Shown piece after piece: positions 31,939 to 40,554 of a DNA stretch of 54,845 bases (the first letter of the stretch is position 1; each line of letters opens with the position of its first letter). This stretch comes from Clostridia bacterium. Lineage in GTDB: Bacteria > Bacillota > Clostridia > Oscillospirales > Acutalibacteraceae. Both the position numbers and the translations under genes were made by a program. Location of the stretch: positions 1 through 54,845 of the forward strand of contig JAFTWW010000050.1 in the NCBI GenBank assembly GCA_017465085.1. Reading direction: 5' to 3'. Under the pieces are notes generated by a model. It saw only the letters and a program-made list of their open reading frames with translations. It did no database searches and was not told where the DNA came from.

Positions 31939-32700
31939 ATGCTTGCTCTTGAAAGACAAAAAAGGATTCTTGAACTTTTAAGCATAGAAGGCGCTGTAAT
32001 GGTAAGTAAGCTGAGCGCTGAGCTTGGCGTTACTGAGGAAACCGTTCGCCGTGACCTTGAAAAATTAGAGGCAAAGGAGATGCTTCGCAGAACCCACGGA
32101 GGCGCTCTTCCTATGGATGAGGGAAGCTATGAATTTTCCCTTGAAAAAAGAAAGGCGCTTAATGTGGAGGCAAAGCAGGCCCTGGCCCGTAAGGCAGTTC
32201 AGTTTATTGCAACGGGTGATACCGTATTTTTAGATGCATCCACCACCACCTTCTATATGGCAAAAGAGCTTAAAACTATGAGGAATATTACGGTTATTAC
32301 CAATTCTATCAGAGTTATAAATGAGCTCAGCGGTGTTGAGGGTGTAAAGGTTATTGCCGTAGGCGGAATTGTGAGCAATAACCAATCCTTAGTCGGCGCT
32401 ATGGCGGAAAATTATATAACCGATAACTATTTTGCCGATAAGATGTTCTTCTCAAGCCGCGGTATCGGAGAAAATTCCATTATCCTTGAGGGTAACGAGC
32501 AGGAGTGTTTTATAAAGCAGAGTATGCTTAAAAACTCTAAAATTCATTACTACCTGTGCGATAAATCCAAGGTGGGCAGAGTAGGCTATATGAGGCTTTC
32601 CACCTTTGAAAATGTTAAATATCTTATAACCGATGCTTCGGTTGAGGGCGAGCTAAAGGCTACCCTTGATGAATTTGGCGTAGAAATTATAAATGTTTAA
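31939..32700 (+). CDS. DeoR-family regulator
   Basis: 253 residues. The N-terminal winged helix-turn-helix is a DeoR type (RILELLSIEGAVMVSKLSAELGVTEETVRRDL, then RRTHGGA). The C-terminal sensor domain (GDTVFLDASTTTFYMAKEL, later LCDKSKVGR) usually binds a phosphorylated sugar. Its place inside the operon, immediately before the aldolase, suggests that it represses the locus until a sugar phosphate appears. Confidence 0.93.
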   Translation: MLALERQKRILELLSIEGAVMVSKLSAELGVTEETVRRDLEKLEAKEMLRRTHGGALPMDEGSYEFSLEKRKALNVEAKQALARKAVQFIATGDTVFLDASTTTFYMAKELKTMRNITVITNSIRVINELSGVEGVKVIAVGGIVSNNQSLVGAMAENYITDNYFADKMFFSSRGIGENSIILEGNEQECFIKQSMLKNSKIHYYLCDKSKVGRVGYMRLSTFENVKYLITDASVEGELKATLDEFGVEIINV

Positions 32701-32722
32701 TCACATTTTAGGAGAATAGAAT

Positions 32723-33664
32723 ATGTTAGTTAATATGAATGAGGTCTTAAGACCTGCAAAGAAGAACAAATACGCGGTAGGACTTTTTAATGCCGTTAAC
32801 CTTGAGCTTGCCCGCGGTATTATCGCCGCCGCAGAATCCACACAGTCTCCCGTTATTATGGGTACTGCCGAGGTTCTATTGCCCTACGGTCCCTTGGAGG
32901 AGGTTTCTTATTACCTTATTCCTATGGCTAAAAAGGCTTCCGTTCCCGTTGTTGTTCATCTTGACCACGGCTTAAGCCGCGACCTTTGCATCAAGGCTTT
33001 AGAGCTTGGCTTTAGCTCTATTATGTATGATTGCTCCACCGATTCTTATGAGGATAATGTTCGCAAGGTTAAGGAGATGGCAGATATCGCACACTCCTAC
33101 GGCGCAACAATCGAGGGCGAGCTTGGTCATGTTGGCGATAACGAAGGCTCTGCCGAGGGTAGCAGTCATCTTGCCGATCCTTCTAAGTTCTTCACCGATC
33201 CTAAGCTTGCTAAGGATTTCGTAGATAAAACGGGTGTAGATGCCCTTGCTATTGCCGTTGGTAATGCTCACGGCGCATATAAGCTTCCCCCCAAGCTTGA
33301 TTTTGAGAGAATCCGTACCATAGCCAACACCGTAGATGTACCCTTGGTGCTTCACGGCGGCTCAGGTCTTACCGATAACGATTTTAAGCAGGCCATCCAC
33401 GAAGGTATAAGCAAGGTTAATATCTTTACCGATATCAATATTGCCGCAGTTGAGGCCGAGTTCAAAAAATTCACAAGTATGGATAAGGGACTTATCGACC
33501 TTATCCCTGCCGCAGTTGAGGCCGTTAAGCAGGAGAGTATGAAGAAAATGAAGCTCTTCGGAAGCGATGGAAAGGCAAATGTAGGCGGCGGTATGTCGCA
33601 GGCGGATATCGAAACTATAACAAAGCTTGTTATGGCAGAGATTCAGAAACAGCTTAATAAATAA
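32723..33664 (+). CDS. Class II FbaA-type aldolase with C-terminal encapsulation-like peptide
   Basis: 313 residues. Residues 1-285 are a zinc-dependent FbaA/GatY aldolase: HLDHGLS with metal-binding His, EGELGHVG, GNAHGAY, and the phosphate loop LHGGSG. These enzymes cleave ketose 1-phosphates or bisphosphates to DHAP plus an aldehyde. The last 25 residues, after a Gly-rich linker (NVGGG), read SQADIETITKLVMAEIQKQL, the same hydrophobic pattern as the encapsulation helices of the two dehydrogenases. This type of aldolase differs from the AraD/FucA type known in fucose/rhamnose BMCs. A palindromic repeat with terminator follows. Confidence 0.92.
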   Translation: MLVNMNEVLRPAKKNKYAVGLFNAVNLELARGIIAAAESTQSPVIMGTAEVLLPYGPLEEVSYYLIPMAKKASVPVVVHLDHGLSRDLCIKALELGFSSIMYDCSTDSYEDNVRKVKEMADIAHSYGATIEGELGHVGDNEGSAEGSSHLADPSKFFTDPKLAKDFVDKTGVDALAIAVGNAHGAYKLPPKLDFERIRTIANTVDVPLVLHGGSGLTDNDFKQAIHEGISKVNIFTDINIAAVEAEFKKFTSMDKGLIDLIPAAVEAVKQESMKKMKLFGSDGKANVGGGMSQADIETITKLVMAEIQKQLNK

Positions 33665-33679
33665 AAATAGGCAAAAGAA

Positions 33680-33800
33680 AAGCCTTCCTCTGATGAGGAA
33701 GGTGGCACAGCGAAGCTGTGACGGAAGGAGAGAGTCTCTCCCTCAGTATTTTGCTACGCAAAATCCAGCTCCCTCGTCAGAGGGAGCCTTGTTTTTATTA
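33680..33800. repeat. Palindromic hairpin-chain repeat and terminator after the BMC operon
   Basis: Five hairpins in a row: CCTTCC..GGAAGG (33683-33702), CACAGC..GCTGTG (33706-33720), GGAGAGAGTCTCTCC, ATTTTGC..GCAAAAT (33748-33764), and CTCCCT..AGGGAG (33769-33786) followed by a T-run. The first and last hairpins are inverted relatives of each other. The family resembles dispersed repeats of gut Clostridia. Confidence 0.75.
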
Positions 33801-33807
33801 TTTATTT

Positions 33808-34737
33808 TTACGGGAAAAATTCCCTAAGCTCCTTAAGATAGGTGTCGGGATCGATTACGTAGCTTAGCCCGTGCCCCGCGCCTTTAATAGTTACAAGACG
33901 CTTTTTGCTGTTGCAGGAATCAAAATTCTTTTTGCTCATATTGCAGGGTACAAAATCATCGGTATCTCCGTGAAAGAAAATTGCGGGGATTTTACACTTT
34001 TTAAGGGCTTCCTCGGCGCAGGTTTCTTCCAAATTAAAGCCTCCGTAGAGCCTTGCGCCCAGTTTAACAAAGGGATATGCCAGATTTTCGGGCAATCCCA
34101 TAGACTTAATAACGCTTTTTATAATATCCTTCGCGCTGTTAAAGCCGCAGTCAGCCAGTACGCCGATAACATTTTCGGGTAATTCCTCACCTGCCGCCAT
34201 AAGCACGGTGGAGGCGCCCATAGAAATGCCGCATATAATTATTTTAACATCCTTGCCGAAGCGCTCTATCATAAAGTCAATCCATTTAAGGCAATCCTTG
34301 TGCTCATTAACTCCAAAGGTGATAACCTTGCCATCGCTATCGCCAATGCCTCTTTGGTCAACCAAAAGGGCGCTGTGGCCCAACTTAAAGCAACGCTGAA
34401 CGCCGCCGCAAAGGTCCCTCTCTGCGCTGCCCCTGTAACCGTGGAACATAAGCTCTATGGGGGCATGGGGGGCATATTCGTAATATTTACCGCATAGCTT
34501 TAAGCCATCAAAGGAGGTAATGGATACCTTTTCGTAGGGCATCTGTTTTACCTCTTCGGCCCAGTTCTTCATAACATCGCTGTGCTCCTCATATATCTTG
34601 CCAACGGGCATAACGAAGCCCTTGGTCTGATGCTTCCTATCAACAAAGAAGGCGAGGCGGTAGCAGATATATGAGATTATCAGAACCAACGCTAAAATAA
34701 AGGCTATAATACCGAGTATTATCCAAAAAACTACCAT
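33808..34737 (-). CDS. Membrane-anchored alpha/beta hydrolase
   Basis: 309 residues. One N-terminal membrane helix (about 5-25) is followed by a serine hydrolase fold: oxyanion region ELMFHGYRGSAERD, nucleophile elbow GISMGAS, acid in HGDTDDFVP, and histidine in GAGHGLSY. Related Firmicutes proteins act on esters, thioesters or peptides, and the substrate is unknown. It is convergent with the BMC operon and separately transcribed. Confidence 0.88.
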   Translation of the reverse strand: MVVFWIILGIIAFILALVLIISYICYRLAFFVDRKHQTKGFVMPVGKIYEEHSDVMKNWAEEVKQMPYEKVSITSFDGLKLCGKYYEYAPHAPIELMFHGYRGSAERDLCGGVQRCFKLGHSALLVDQRGIGDSDGKVITFGVNEHKDCLKWIDFMIERFGKDVKIIICGISMGASTVLMAAGEELPENVIGVLADCGFNSAKDIIKSVIKSMGLPENLAYPFVKLGARLYGGFNLEETCAEEALKKCKIPAIFFHGDTDDFVPCNMSKKNFDSCNSKKRLVTIKGAGHGLSYVIDPDTYLKELREFFP

Positions 34738-34797
34738 AAAAACTATCTCCGTTTATTTATATATCTTATTGTATCACCAAATTTGTGAAATTTTCAA

Positions 34798-35454
34798 CTA
34801 TAATAAAATAAATTCATTCTTTCGAAATTTTATTAAACCCTCATCACGCATTTTGCATAGCTCATTGGATAAAGCGCTTCTGTCCACAAGCAGAAAATCT
34901 GCAAGCTGTTGGCGGTTAAAGGGGATGGAAAAGCAGGGGCTTTTCTGCCTTTTTGCCTCTGATGAGAGATATGCCATAAGCTTGTTCCTTGTGGTCCGCT
35001 CCGAGAGGATACCCAGCTTGCCTACAAGACCTCTGTTCCTTTCCGATATGGCTAAAAACAGATTTCTTATAATTGATGAATGAAAGCTACAGTTAGAGCC
35101 ACAGGTAGTAATGATTTTATTAACATCTAAAAATATAACAACACTATCCCTTGTGGCAACCACATCGTTTGGTATGGGGGCTAAATCGGTGGCGTATGCC
35201 TCACCGAACATTTCACCAACACCCACCGCATTTATGATACTACGCTCTCCCCAATAATCATCCCGTCTGATATGAAGCTCACCCTCAAGCAGTAATGTGA
35301 TATGCTTTATCCTATCACCCTGATTGAAAACATATTCGCCCTTTGTGTATGCGCGTGTTTTAGCCTGCAGGCAGTTAAGCAGAGAGGCTATTTCTTCGTA
35401 GTTCAACCCCTCAAACAATCGGGTTTTGCTTAAAATCGGAATATATTTTTCCAT
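34798..35454 (-). CDS. Crp/Fnr-family regulator
   Basis: 218 residues with a cyclic-nucleotide-binding-type beta-roll (GEYVFNQGDRIKHITLLLEGELHIRR, GEMFGEAYATD) and a C-terminal winged helix (RQQLADFLLVDRSALSNELCKMRDEGLI). No N-terminal FNR cysteine cluster is seen, so the signal is unknown. Two cysteines near ITTCGSNC are noted. Divergent to the ferredoxin-like gene, which it may control. Confidence 0.88.
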   Translation of the reverse strand: MEKYIPILSKTRLFEGLNYEEIASLLNCLQAKTRAYTKGEYVFNQGDRIKHITLLLEGELHIRRDDYWGERSIINAVGVGEMFGEAYATDLAPIPNDVVATRDSVVIFLDVNKIITTCGSNCSFHSSIIRNLFLAISERNRGLVGKLGILSERTTRNKLMAYLSSEAKRQKSPCFSIPFNRQQLADFLLVDRSALSNELCKMRDEGLIKFRKNEFILL

Positions 35455-35469
35455 AAAAACTCCTTTTTC

Positions 35470-35483
35470 GTTGTAAAAACAAC
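35470..35483. promoter_or_regulatory. Candidate Crp/Fnr operator
   Basis: GTTGTAAAAACAAC: five-base perfect arms with an AAAA centre, between the divergent regulator and iron-sulfur genes. Confidence 0.45.
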
Positions 35484-35558
35484 AGAAATCACCTGTTAAT
35501 TGTATTATAATATAGGCGAAAAGTCAACCGACTTAAAATATTTTTTAGGAGAAAAGCT

Positions 35559-36254
35559 ATGATTAGAAAAATTATAAAAATTGATGAAGAAAAATGCAAC
35601 GGTTGCGGTCTTTGCGCCGCCGCCTGTCATGAGGGCGCTATTGAGATGGTAAACGGCAAGGCGAAGCTAACAAGAGAGGACTATTGCGATGGTCTTGGCG
35701 ATTGTCTGCCCGCCTGCCCCACGGGCGCTATCTCCTTTGAGGAAAGGGAGGCTCCCGCCTATAACGAGGCGGCGGTTTTAGCCGCTAAAAAGGAGAAGGC
35801 TCCCGTGAAGCTTCCCTGCGGCTGCCCGGGAACTAATTCCAAGGTTATAAAGCGTGAGGCGGCTTATGATGCCTCTTGCGCTCCTGTAACGAGTAAGCTT
35901 AATCAGTGGCCCGTGCAGATAAAATTAGTTCCCGTAAACGCGCCGTATTTCGATAATGCAAATCTATTGGTTGCCGCCGATTGCTCGGCTTACGCCTACG
36001 GCAATTTCCATAATGAGTTTATCCGCAATCATATAACCCTTATCGGTTGCCCCAAGCTTGATGAGGGGGATTACAGTGAAAAGCTTACCCGAATTATCGC
36101 CGAAAATAATATTAAAAGCGTAACGGTAGTTCGTATGGAGGTACCCTGCTGCGCAGGTATTGAAAATGCAGTTAAAAAGGCTTTACAGCAGAGCGGAAAG
36201 TTTATTCCGTGGCGGGTTGTTACCATCTCCACCGATGGAAGAATAATAGATTAA
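35559..36254 (+). CDS. 4Fe-4S ferredoxin-domain protein with Cys-rich C-terminal domain
   Basis: 231 residues. The first cluster motif is complete (CNGCGLCAAACHEGA). The second lacks one cysteine (CDGLGDCLPACP, so C-x5-C-x3-C). A linker and CGCPGTNS precede a C-terminal domain with IGCPKLDEG and VPCCAGIENAV. This family is common in anaerobic Clostridia and often neighbours a Crp/Fnr regulator, as here. It is likely an electron-transfer or redox-sensing protein; the partner is unknown. Confidence 0.85.
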   Translation: MIRKIIKIDEEKCNGCGLCAAACHEGAIEMVNGKAKLTREDYCDGLGDCLPACPTGAISFEEREAPAYNEAAVLAAKKEKAPVKLPCGCPGTNSKVIKREAAYDASCAPVTSKLNQWPVQIKLVPVNAPYFDNANLLVAADCSAYAYGNFHNEFIRNHITLIGCPKLDEGDYSEKLTRIIAENNIKSVTVVRMEVPCCAGIENAVKKALQQSGKFIPWRVVTISTDGRIID

Positions 36255-36258
36255 AATA

Positions 36259-36287
36259 TTGATAACTGCTTTTCCTTGTGCTATAAT
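36259..36287 (+). promoter_or_regulatory. Promoter of the prohibitin-like gene
   Basis: TTGATA, 17 bases, TATAAT. Confidence 0.78.
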
Positions 36288-36308
36288 TAAGGCAAAGGAG
36301 ATGTTAAT

Positions 36309-37094
36309 ATGACAAAGAAAATTAAAACCTTAGTTATTATCCTTGTTGCCGCCCTGTTTGTTGTTACCGTTGCCGCAAATGCTTTTACCATAGTTGATGC
36401 AGGCCACACGGGTGTTGTAGTAACTCTCGGTAAGGTTAATGAGGGTGTTCTGCAGGAGGGTATGCATCTTAAGGTGCCCTTTGTTCAAAAGGTTATTAAA
36501 ATCGATAACCGCATAGTTAAGTTAGAGGTTGATACCGAGGCCTTTTCTAAGGACCTACAGACCGTTGAAACCACCCTTGCTATAAACTACCGTGTTGATA
36601 CCTCAAAATCCTATAGCATTTATAAGAATATAGGCGCAAACTACGAGGAGGTTCTGGTAGCCCCCGCCGTTAACGAGGTATTAAAGGCAATAACCGCTCA
36701 GTATACCGCGGAGGAGAGCGTTACCAACCGTTCTCTTATCTCTGATGGACTCATAAAGGGACTCAACGATAAGCTTAATAATATCGGTCTTTACATAACC
36801 GATGTTAATATCATTAACTTTGATTTCTCCGAGGCGTTTATTACCGCTATTGAGGAGAAGCAGGTTGCTCAACAGCAACTGCTTAAGGCAGAAACCGAAA
36901 AGCAGACCGCCATTACCAATGCGGAGGCAGAGGCCGAAACCACCAGAATCAAGGCCGAGGCCGAGGCAGATGCAAACAATAAAATCAAGGCATCTCTTGA
37001 TGAAAATGTTATCCGTTCCAAATTCTATGATAAGTGGGATGGCAAACTTCCCGAGGCAATGGGCAGTGATTCAATTATCACAAGTATTGAATGA
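36309..37094 (+). CDS. Prohibitin-like SPFH protein
   Basis: 261 residues: an N-terminal membrane helix (about 6-27), the SPFH domain (GHTGVVVTLGKVNEGVLQEGMHLKVPF), and an Ala/Glu/Lys coiled coil (EETEKQTAITNAEAEAETTRIKAEAEADAN-like, about 195-235). Likely a membrane-bound ring scaffold. AAAGGAG ribosome site. Confidence 0.88.
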   Translation: MTKKIKTLVIILVAALFVVTVAANAFTIVDAGHTGVVVTLGKVNEGVLQEGMHLKVPFVQKVIKIDNRIVKLEVDTEAFSKDLQTVETTLAINYRVDTSKSYSIYKNIGANYEEVLVAPAVNEVLKAITAQYTAEESVTNRSLISDGLIKGLNDKLNNIGLYITDVNIINFDFSEAFITAIEEKQVAQQQLLKAETEKQTAITNAEAEAETTRIKAEAEADANNKIKASLDENVIRSKFYDKWDGKLPEAMGSDSIITSIE

Positions 37095-37113
37095 GCCGCT
37101 AAATAATCTGTTG

Positions 37114-37151
37114 AAAAAAACCGTCTGAGGTACACCTCAGACGGTTTTTTT
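37114..37151. terminator. Bidirectional terminator
   Basis: AAAAACCGTCTGAGG, loop TACA, CCTCAGACGGTTTTT; strong on both strands between convergent genes. Confidence 0.92.
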
Positions 37152-37154
37152 ATT

Positions 37155-38897
37155 TTATGCTAAATATTTTTCTGAATAATGGGCGTACTGCTCTTTGAAG
37201 AGGGGACTATCTTCCTTCATAGCCCTTAAGGATTCGTGAATATTAAGGTTATGCTCTTCCGAATCAATGATTCCTCCTGCAATATTGGAGCAGTGGTCGG
37301 CGGTGCGTTCTAAATTGGTAAGTATATCCGACCACACAAAGCCCGTTTCGATACTGCAAAGTCCCTGCTGTAAACGGAGGGTATGATTGTTGCGAAGGAG
37401 CTTTTTAAGCTTATCAATAATCTGCTCTAGAGGCTCAATCTTTTTAGCCGCCTCTAAATCGCCTCCTGAAAAGGCAGAATATGAAAGGTCGATAATTTCG
37501 TTTGTGGCATCAGCCATATTGCTAAGCTCTGCGCTTGCCTCTTCGGAGAATGCAATCTCCTTATTTTTCATTTCCTCAGCCGATTCAACAAGGTTTACGG
37601 CGTGATCGGAAATGCGCTCAATATCACCTATCGCTTTGAGTAGCATGGTTGCCTTGGCGCTATCGCGGTCGCTAAGCTTAAGAGAGCTTATTTTAATAAG
37701 GTATGTGCCTATGATATCTTCGTAGTGGTCGGTATGCTCCTCGGTTTCCCTGATTTTATCCGCAAGCTTTGAATCGTATGCAGTAAGGCAGGCAATGCCG
37801 TTCTTCAATGAATCCATAGCGTCCTTTGCCATTTCGGTTGCAAGATCAAAACAACGCTCAAGAGCAACGGTGGGGGTGGTGAGCAAACGCTCATCAAGCT
37901 CTGTAACCGTATCGGGAAGCTTGGTTTCGGGAATGAGCTTATATGCTATTTTTTCAAGCAATGAGGACATCGGAAGCAGTATGATAGTGCAGGCAATATT
38001 AAATGCCGAGTGAGCTACTGCTATGCCCGATTGGGTTGCCGTCTGACTGAATAGAACGGGGGAGAATACGGCATCCACTATGCTGAAGACGCTGAGCCAT
38101 ATAATAGTACCTACAACATTAAAGGAAAGATGAACAAGAGCGGCTCTCTTTGCATTACGGTTGGTACCGAAGGAGGAGAGAATGGCGGTAATGCATGTAC
38201 CGATGTTCTGACCCATAATAATGGGGATTGCGGCGCCAAAGGTTACAGCGCCCGTGTTGGTAAGAGCCTGTAAGATACCAACGGAAGCCGAGCTTGACTG
38301 AATTGTAGCGGTGAGAATAGCGCCTGCAAGAACACCTAAAATGGGATTCTTGAACATAAGGAAAAGATCCTGAAAGGCAGGAACATCCTTAAGTCCCGAA
38401 ACGGCATTGGTCATAATATCCATACCAAACATAAGTACTGCAAAGCCTAAGAGAATTGTACCCGTATCCTTCTTTTTATCGCCCTTGCAGAACATATAAA
38501 GGATTATACCAATAAGCGCAAGAATGGGGGTGAAGGACATAGGCTTAAGAAGCTGAACAAAGGTGTTATCGCTATCGATACCGCCAAGGCTTAAAATCCA
38601 AGCGGTAACGGTGGTGCCGATGTTGGCGCCCATAATAACATTTATAGCCTGCCTTAGTGTCATAAGTCCCGAGTTAACGAAGCCTACTACCATAACGGTG
38701 GTGGCGGAGGAACTTTGGATAACCGAGGTAACGCCAAGACCTGTAAAAAGACCTGCCAGCTTGTTGGTGGTGAGTCTTCCTAAAATAGATTGCAGCTTAC
38801 TGCCTGCGCGGCGTTCAAGGGCAACTCCCATTAAGTCCATACCGAAAAGGAACAGACAAAGACCTCCGATAAGTGTTAATACATCAAAAATACTCAT
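37155..38897 (-). CDS. Na+/phosphate symporter with PhoU-like domain
   Basis: 580 residues. The N-terminal 330 or so form the membrane part with two inverted QSSSA motifs (SVIQSSSATTVMVVGF and IQSSSASVGILQAL) that bind sodium and phosphate in NptA/SLC34-type carriers. The C-terminal 230 residues are a PhoU-like helical bundle (ERISDHAVNLVESAEEM, then ERTADHCSNIAGG). It probably adjusts phosphate flux. Single gene with its own promoter. Confidence 0.93.
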   Translation of the reverse strand: MSIFDVLTLIGGLCLFLFGMDLMGVALERRAGSKLQSILGRLTTNKLAGLFTGLGVTSVIQSSSATTVMVVGFVNSGLMTLRQAINVIMGANIGTTVTAWILSLGGIDSDNTFVQLLKPMSFTPILALIGIILYMFCKGDKKKDTGTILLGFAVLMFGMDIMTNAVSGLKDVPAFQDLFLMFKNPILGVLAGAILTATIQSSSASVGILQALTNTGAVTFGAAIPIIMGQNIGTCITAILSSFGTNRNAKRAALVHLSFNVVGTIIWLSVFSIVDAVFSPVLFSQTATQSGIAVAHSAFNIACTIILLPMSSLLEKIAYKLIPETKLPDTVTELDERLLTTPTVALERCFDLATEMAKDAMDSLKNGIACLTAYDSKLADKIRETEEHTDHYEDIIGTYLIKISSLKLSDRDSAKATMLLKAIGDIERISDHAVNLVESAEEMKNKEIAFSEEASAELSNMADATNEIIDLSYSAFSGGDLEAAKKIEPLEQIIDKLKKLLRNNHTLRLQQGLCSIETGFVWSDILTNLERTADHCSNIAGGIIDSEEHNLNIHESLRAMKEDSPLFKEQYAHYSEKYLA

Positions 38898-38942
38898 TTT
38901 TAACCTACTTTCTCTTGAATTTTACATTTATTTTACACCTAT

Positions 38943-38971
38943 ATTGTAAAATACACCGTCCGTACGGTCAA
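38943..38971 (-). promoter_or_regulatory. Promoter of the Na/Pi symporter
   Basis: TTGACC, 17 bases, TACAAT on the minus strand. The spacer contains the palindrome CCGTACGG. Confidence 0.65.
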
Positions 38972-39027
38972 GTAAAATCGGTGTAAAATAAAAACGCCCC
39001 GGATCAATCCAAGGCGTTAAAAAGATT

Positions 39028-39591
39028 TCAGTTAAGAATATATCCCGATGCGATACCTAAAACTGCTGATATGCAGATTATAATAATGGGATGCACCTTC
39101 TTAAATGCCAGAACAAGCCCTATTGCTAAAATAGCAAGGGAAACATAAAGGGAGATCTGGCTGAAGATTGCAAGGGAGAAACCACTCGGGATAAGCACCG
39201 TTACGGCAACCGATAAAATTGCGGCGCCGATTAGTCCCACAACGGCGGGCTTAAGGCCCGACATACATCCTCTAACTACCTTGCTTTCCTTAAATTTATC
39301 ATAGCATTTTGCTACAATTAAGATAATAACAAAGGAGGGAAGCACCACACCCAGCGTAGCGCAGAAGGAGCCGAATAATCCGCCCATTTCAGCGCCTATA
39401 TAGGTTGCCATATTTATGGCGAAGGGACCTGGTGTGCTTTCGCTGACTGCGATAAAGTTAATAATGGCCTCCTCACTTGCCCAACCCTTTGCAAGTACCT
39501 CCTCTTGAATGAGGGGAAGCATTGCGTAGCCGCCACCAAAGGTGAAGGCGCCGATTTTAAGAAAGGTTAAAAAGAGCTCTAAAAAAATCAT
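39028..39591 (-). CDS. Chromate-transporter-family protein, half-size (CHR)
   Basis: 187 residues with one CHR domain: GAFTFGGGYAMLPLIQEEV and ESTPGPFAINMATYIG. It is paired with the upstream homologue, and two such half-size proteins usually form one transporter. Anion export (chromate or sulfate) is the family annotation; the natural substrate is uncertain. Overlaps its partner by four bases. Confidence 0.88.
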   Translation of the reverse strand: MIFLELFLTFLKIGAFTFGGGYAMLPLIQEEVLAKGWASEEAIINFIAVSESTPGPFAINMATYIGAEMGGLFGSFCATLGVVLPSFVIILIVAKCYDKFKESKVVRGCMSGLKPAVVGLIGAAILSVAVTVLIPSGFSLAIFSQISLYVSLAILAIGLVLAFKKVHPIIIICISAVLGIASGYILN

Positions 39592-40145
39592 TTGCCCGCC
39601 CTCCTTTCAGCAAGTAGGGAGGTAACGAGGCCGAATACTGCGCAGAAGATAATAACATAAAGCACATTTATATCGAAAAAGCCTACTATTATAAAGGAAG
39701 CCGCCATAACTATATATGAAACAAGTCCCTTAGGCGCTTTTTTATACATAGTGATAAGCGCCTTGATAAGTAGCGCTAAAACACCTGCTCTTATACCCGA
39801 AAAGGCGTATTGCACCGCCTTTATATCCTGAAATTCCCTTAAAACGAAGGAAATTAAAAAGATAATGGTAAAGGAGGGGATTACTGTGCCAAGGGTGCCG
39901 AAAAAGGCTCCCCAGAAGCCTGCCACACGGTAGCCCACAAAGGTGGAGGCGTTTATAGCTATGGGGCCGGGCGTTGATTCGGCAATGGCAACGATTTCAA
40001 GAATATCATCATCTGTTATCCATTTTTTGTTCTCAACGGTTTCCTTCTGAATAAGGGGAATCATCGCATATCCGCCGCCAAAGGTGAAGGCACCTATGCG
40101 GAAGAATACCCAAAAAATTGATAAAAGTTTTTTAAGTTTTTTCAT
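39588..40145 (-). CDS. Chromate-transporter-family protein, half-size (CHR), partner
   Basis: 185 residues with the same CHR layout (GAFTFGGGYAMIPLIQKETV and STPGPIAINASTFVG). The first of the pair, and translationally coupled to the second. Confidence 0.88.
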   Translation of the reverse strand: MKKLKKLLSIFWVFFRIGAFTFGGGYAMIPLIQKETVENKKWITDDDILEIVAIAESTPGPIAINASTFVGYRVAGFWGAFFGTLGTVIPSFTIIFLISFVLREFQDIKAVQYAFSGIRAGVLALLIKALITMYKKAPKGLVSYIVMAASFIIVGFFDINVLYVIIFCAVFGLVTSLLAERRAGK

Positions 40146-40158
40146 ATTAACCTCTTTG

Positions 40159-40187
40159 TTGAAATTTATTTATAGTTAGGATATAAT
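40159..40187 (+). promoter_or_regulatory. Promoter of the trx-trxB-bcp group
   Basis: TTGAAA, 17 bases, TATAAT. Confidence 0.75.
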
Positions 40188-40219
40188 AAATATAAAGACT
40201 ATGAAAGGAAGTAAAATAT

Positions 40220-40525
40220 ATGTCAGCAATTAAGCTTAATAAAAATAATTTTGAAGAGATAATAAATGGCGATAAAAAGGTGCTTATCGATTTTTATGCC
40301 GATTGGTGCGGCCCCTGCAAAATGGTATCCCCTCTGGTAGATGAAATAGCCGATGAAAATCCCGATATTGCAGTTTGCAAGGTGAACGTGGATGAGGAGG
40401 GGGAATTGGCCGCCAAGTTCGGTGTATCAAGCATACCCTCGCTCTTTGTTGTGGAAAAGGGTAAGATTATAAACAGTAGCGTAGGCGCAAAACCTAAAGC
40501 CCAGATTCTTGCCTTAATTAAATAG
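40220..40525 (+). CDS. trxA: Thioredoxin
   Basis: 101 residues with the active site WCGPCKM and the cis-proline SIPSLF. It receives electrons from the reductase encoded next and can serve the peroxiredoxin that follows. Confidence 0.94.
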   Translation: MSAIKLNKNNFEEIINGDKKVLIDFYADWCGPCKMVSPLVDEIADENPDIAVCKVNVDEEGELAAKFGVSSIPSLFVVEKGKIINSSVGAKPKAQILALIK

Positions 40526-40554
40526 TATTATACATTTATTTTTTGAAGGTGTCA

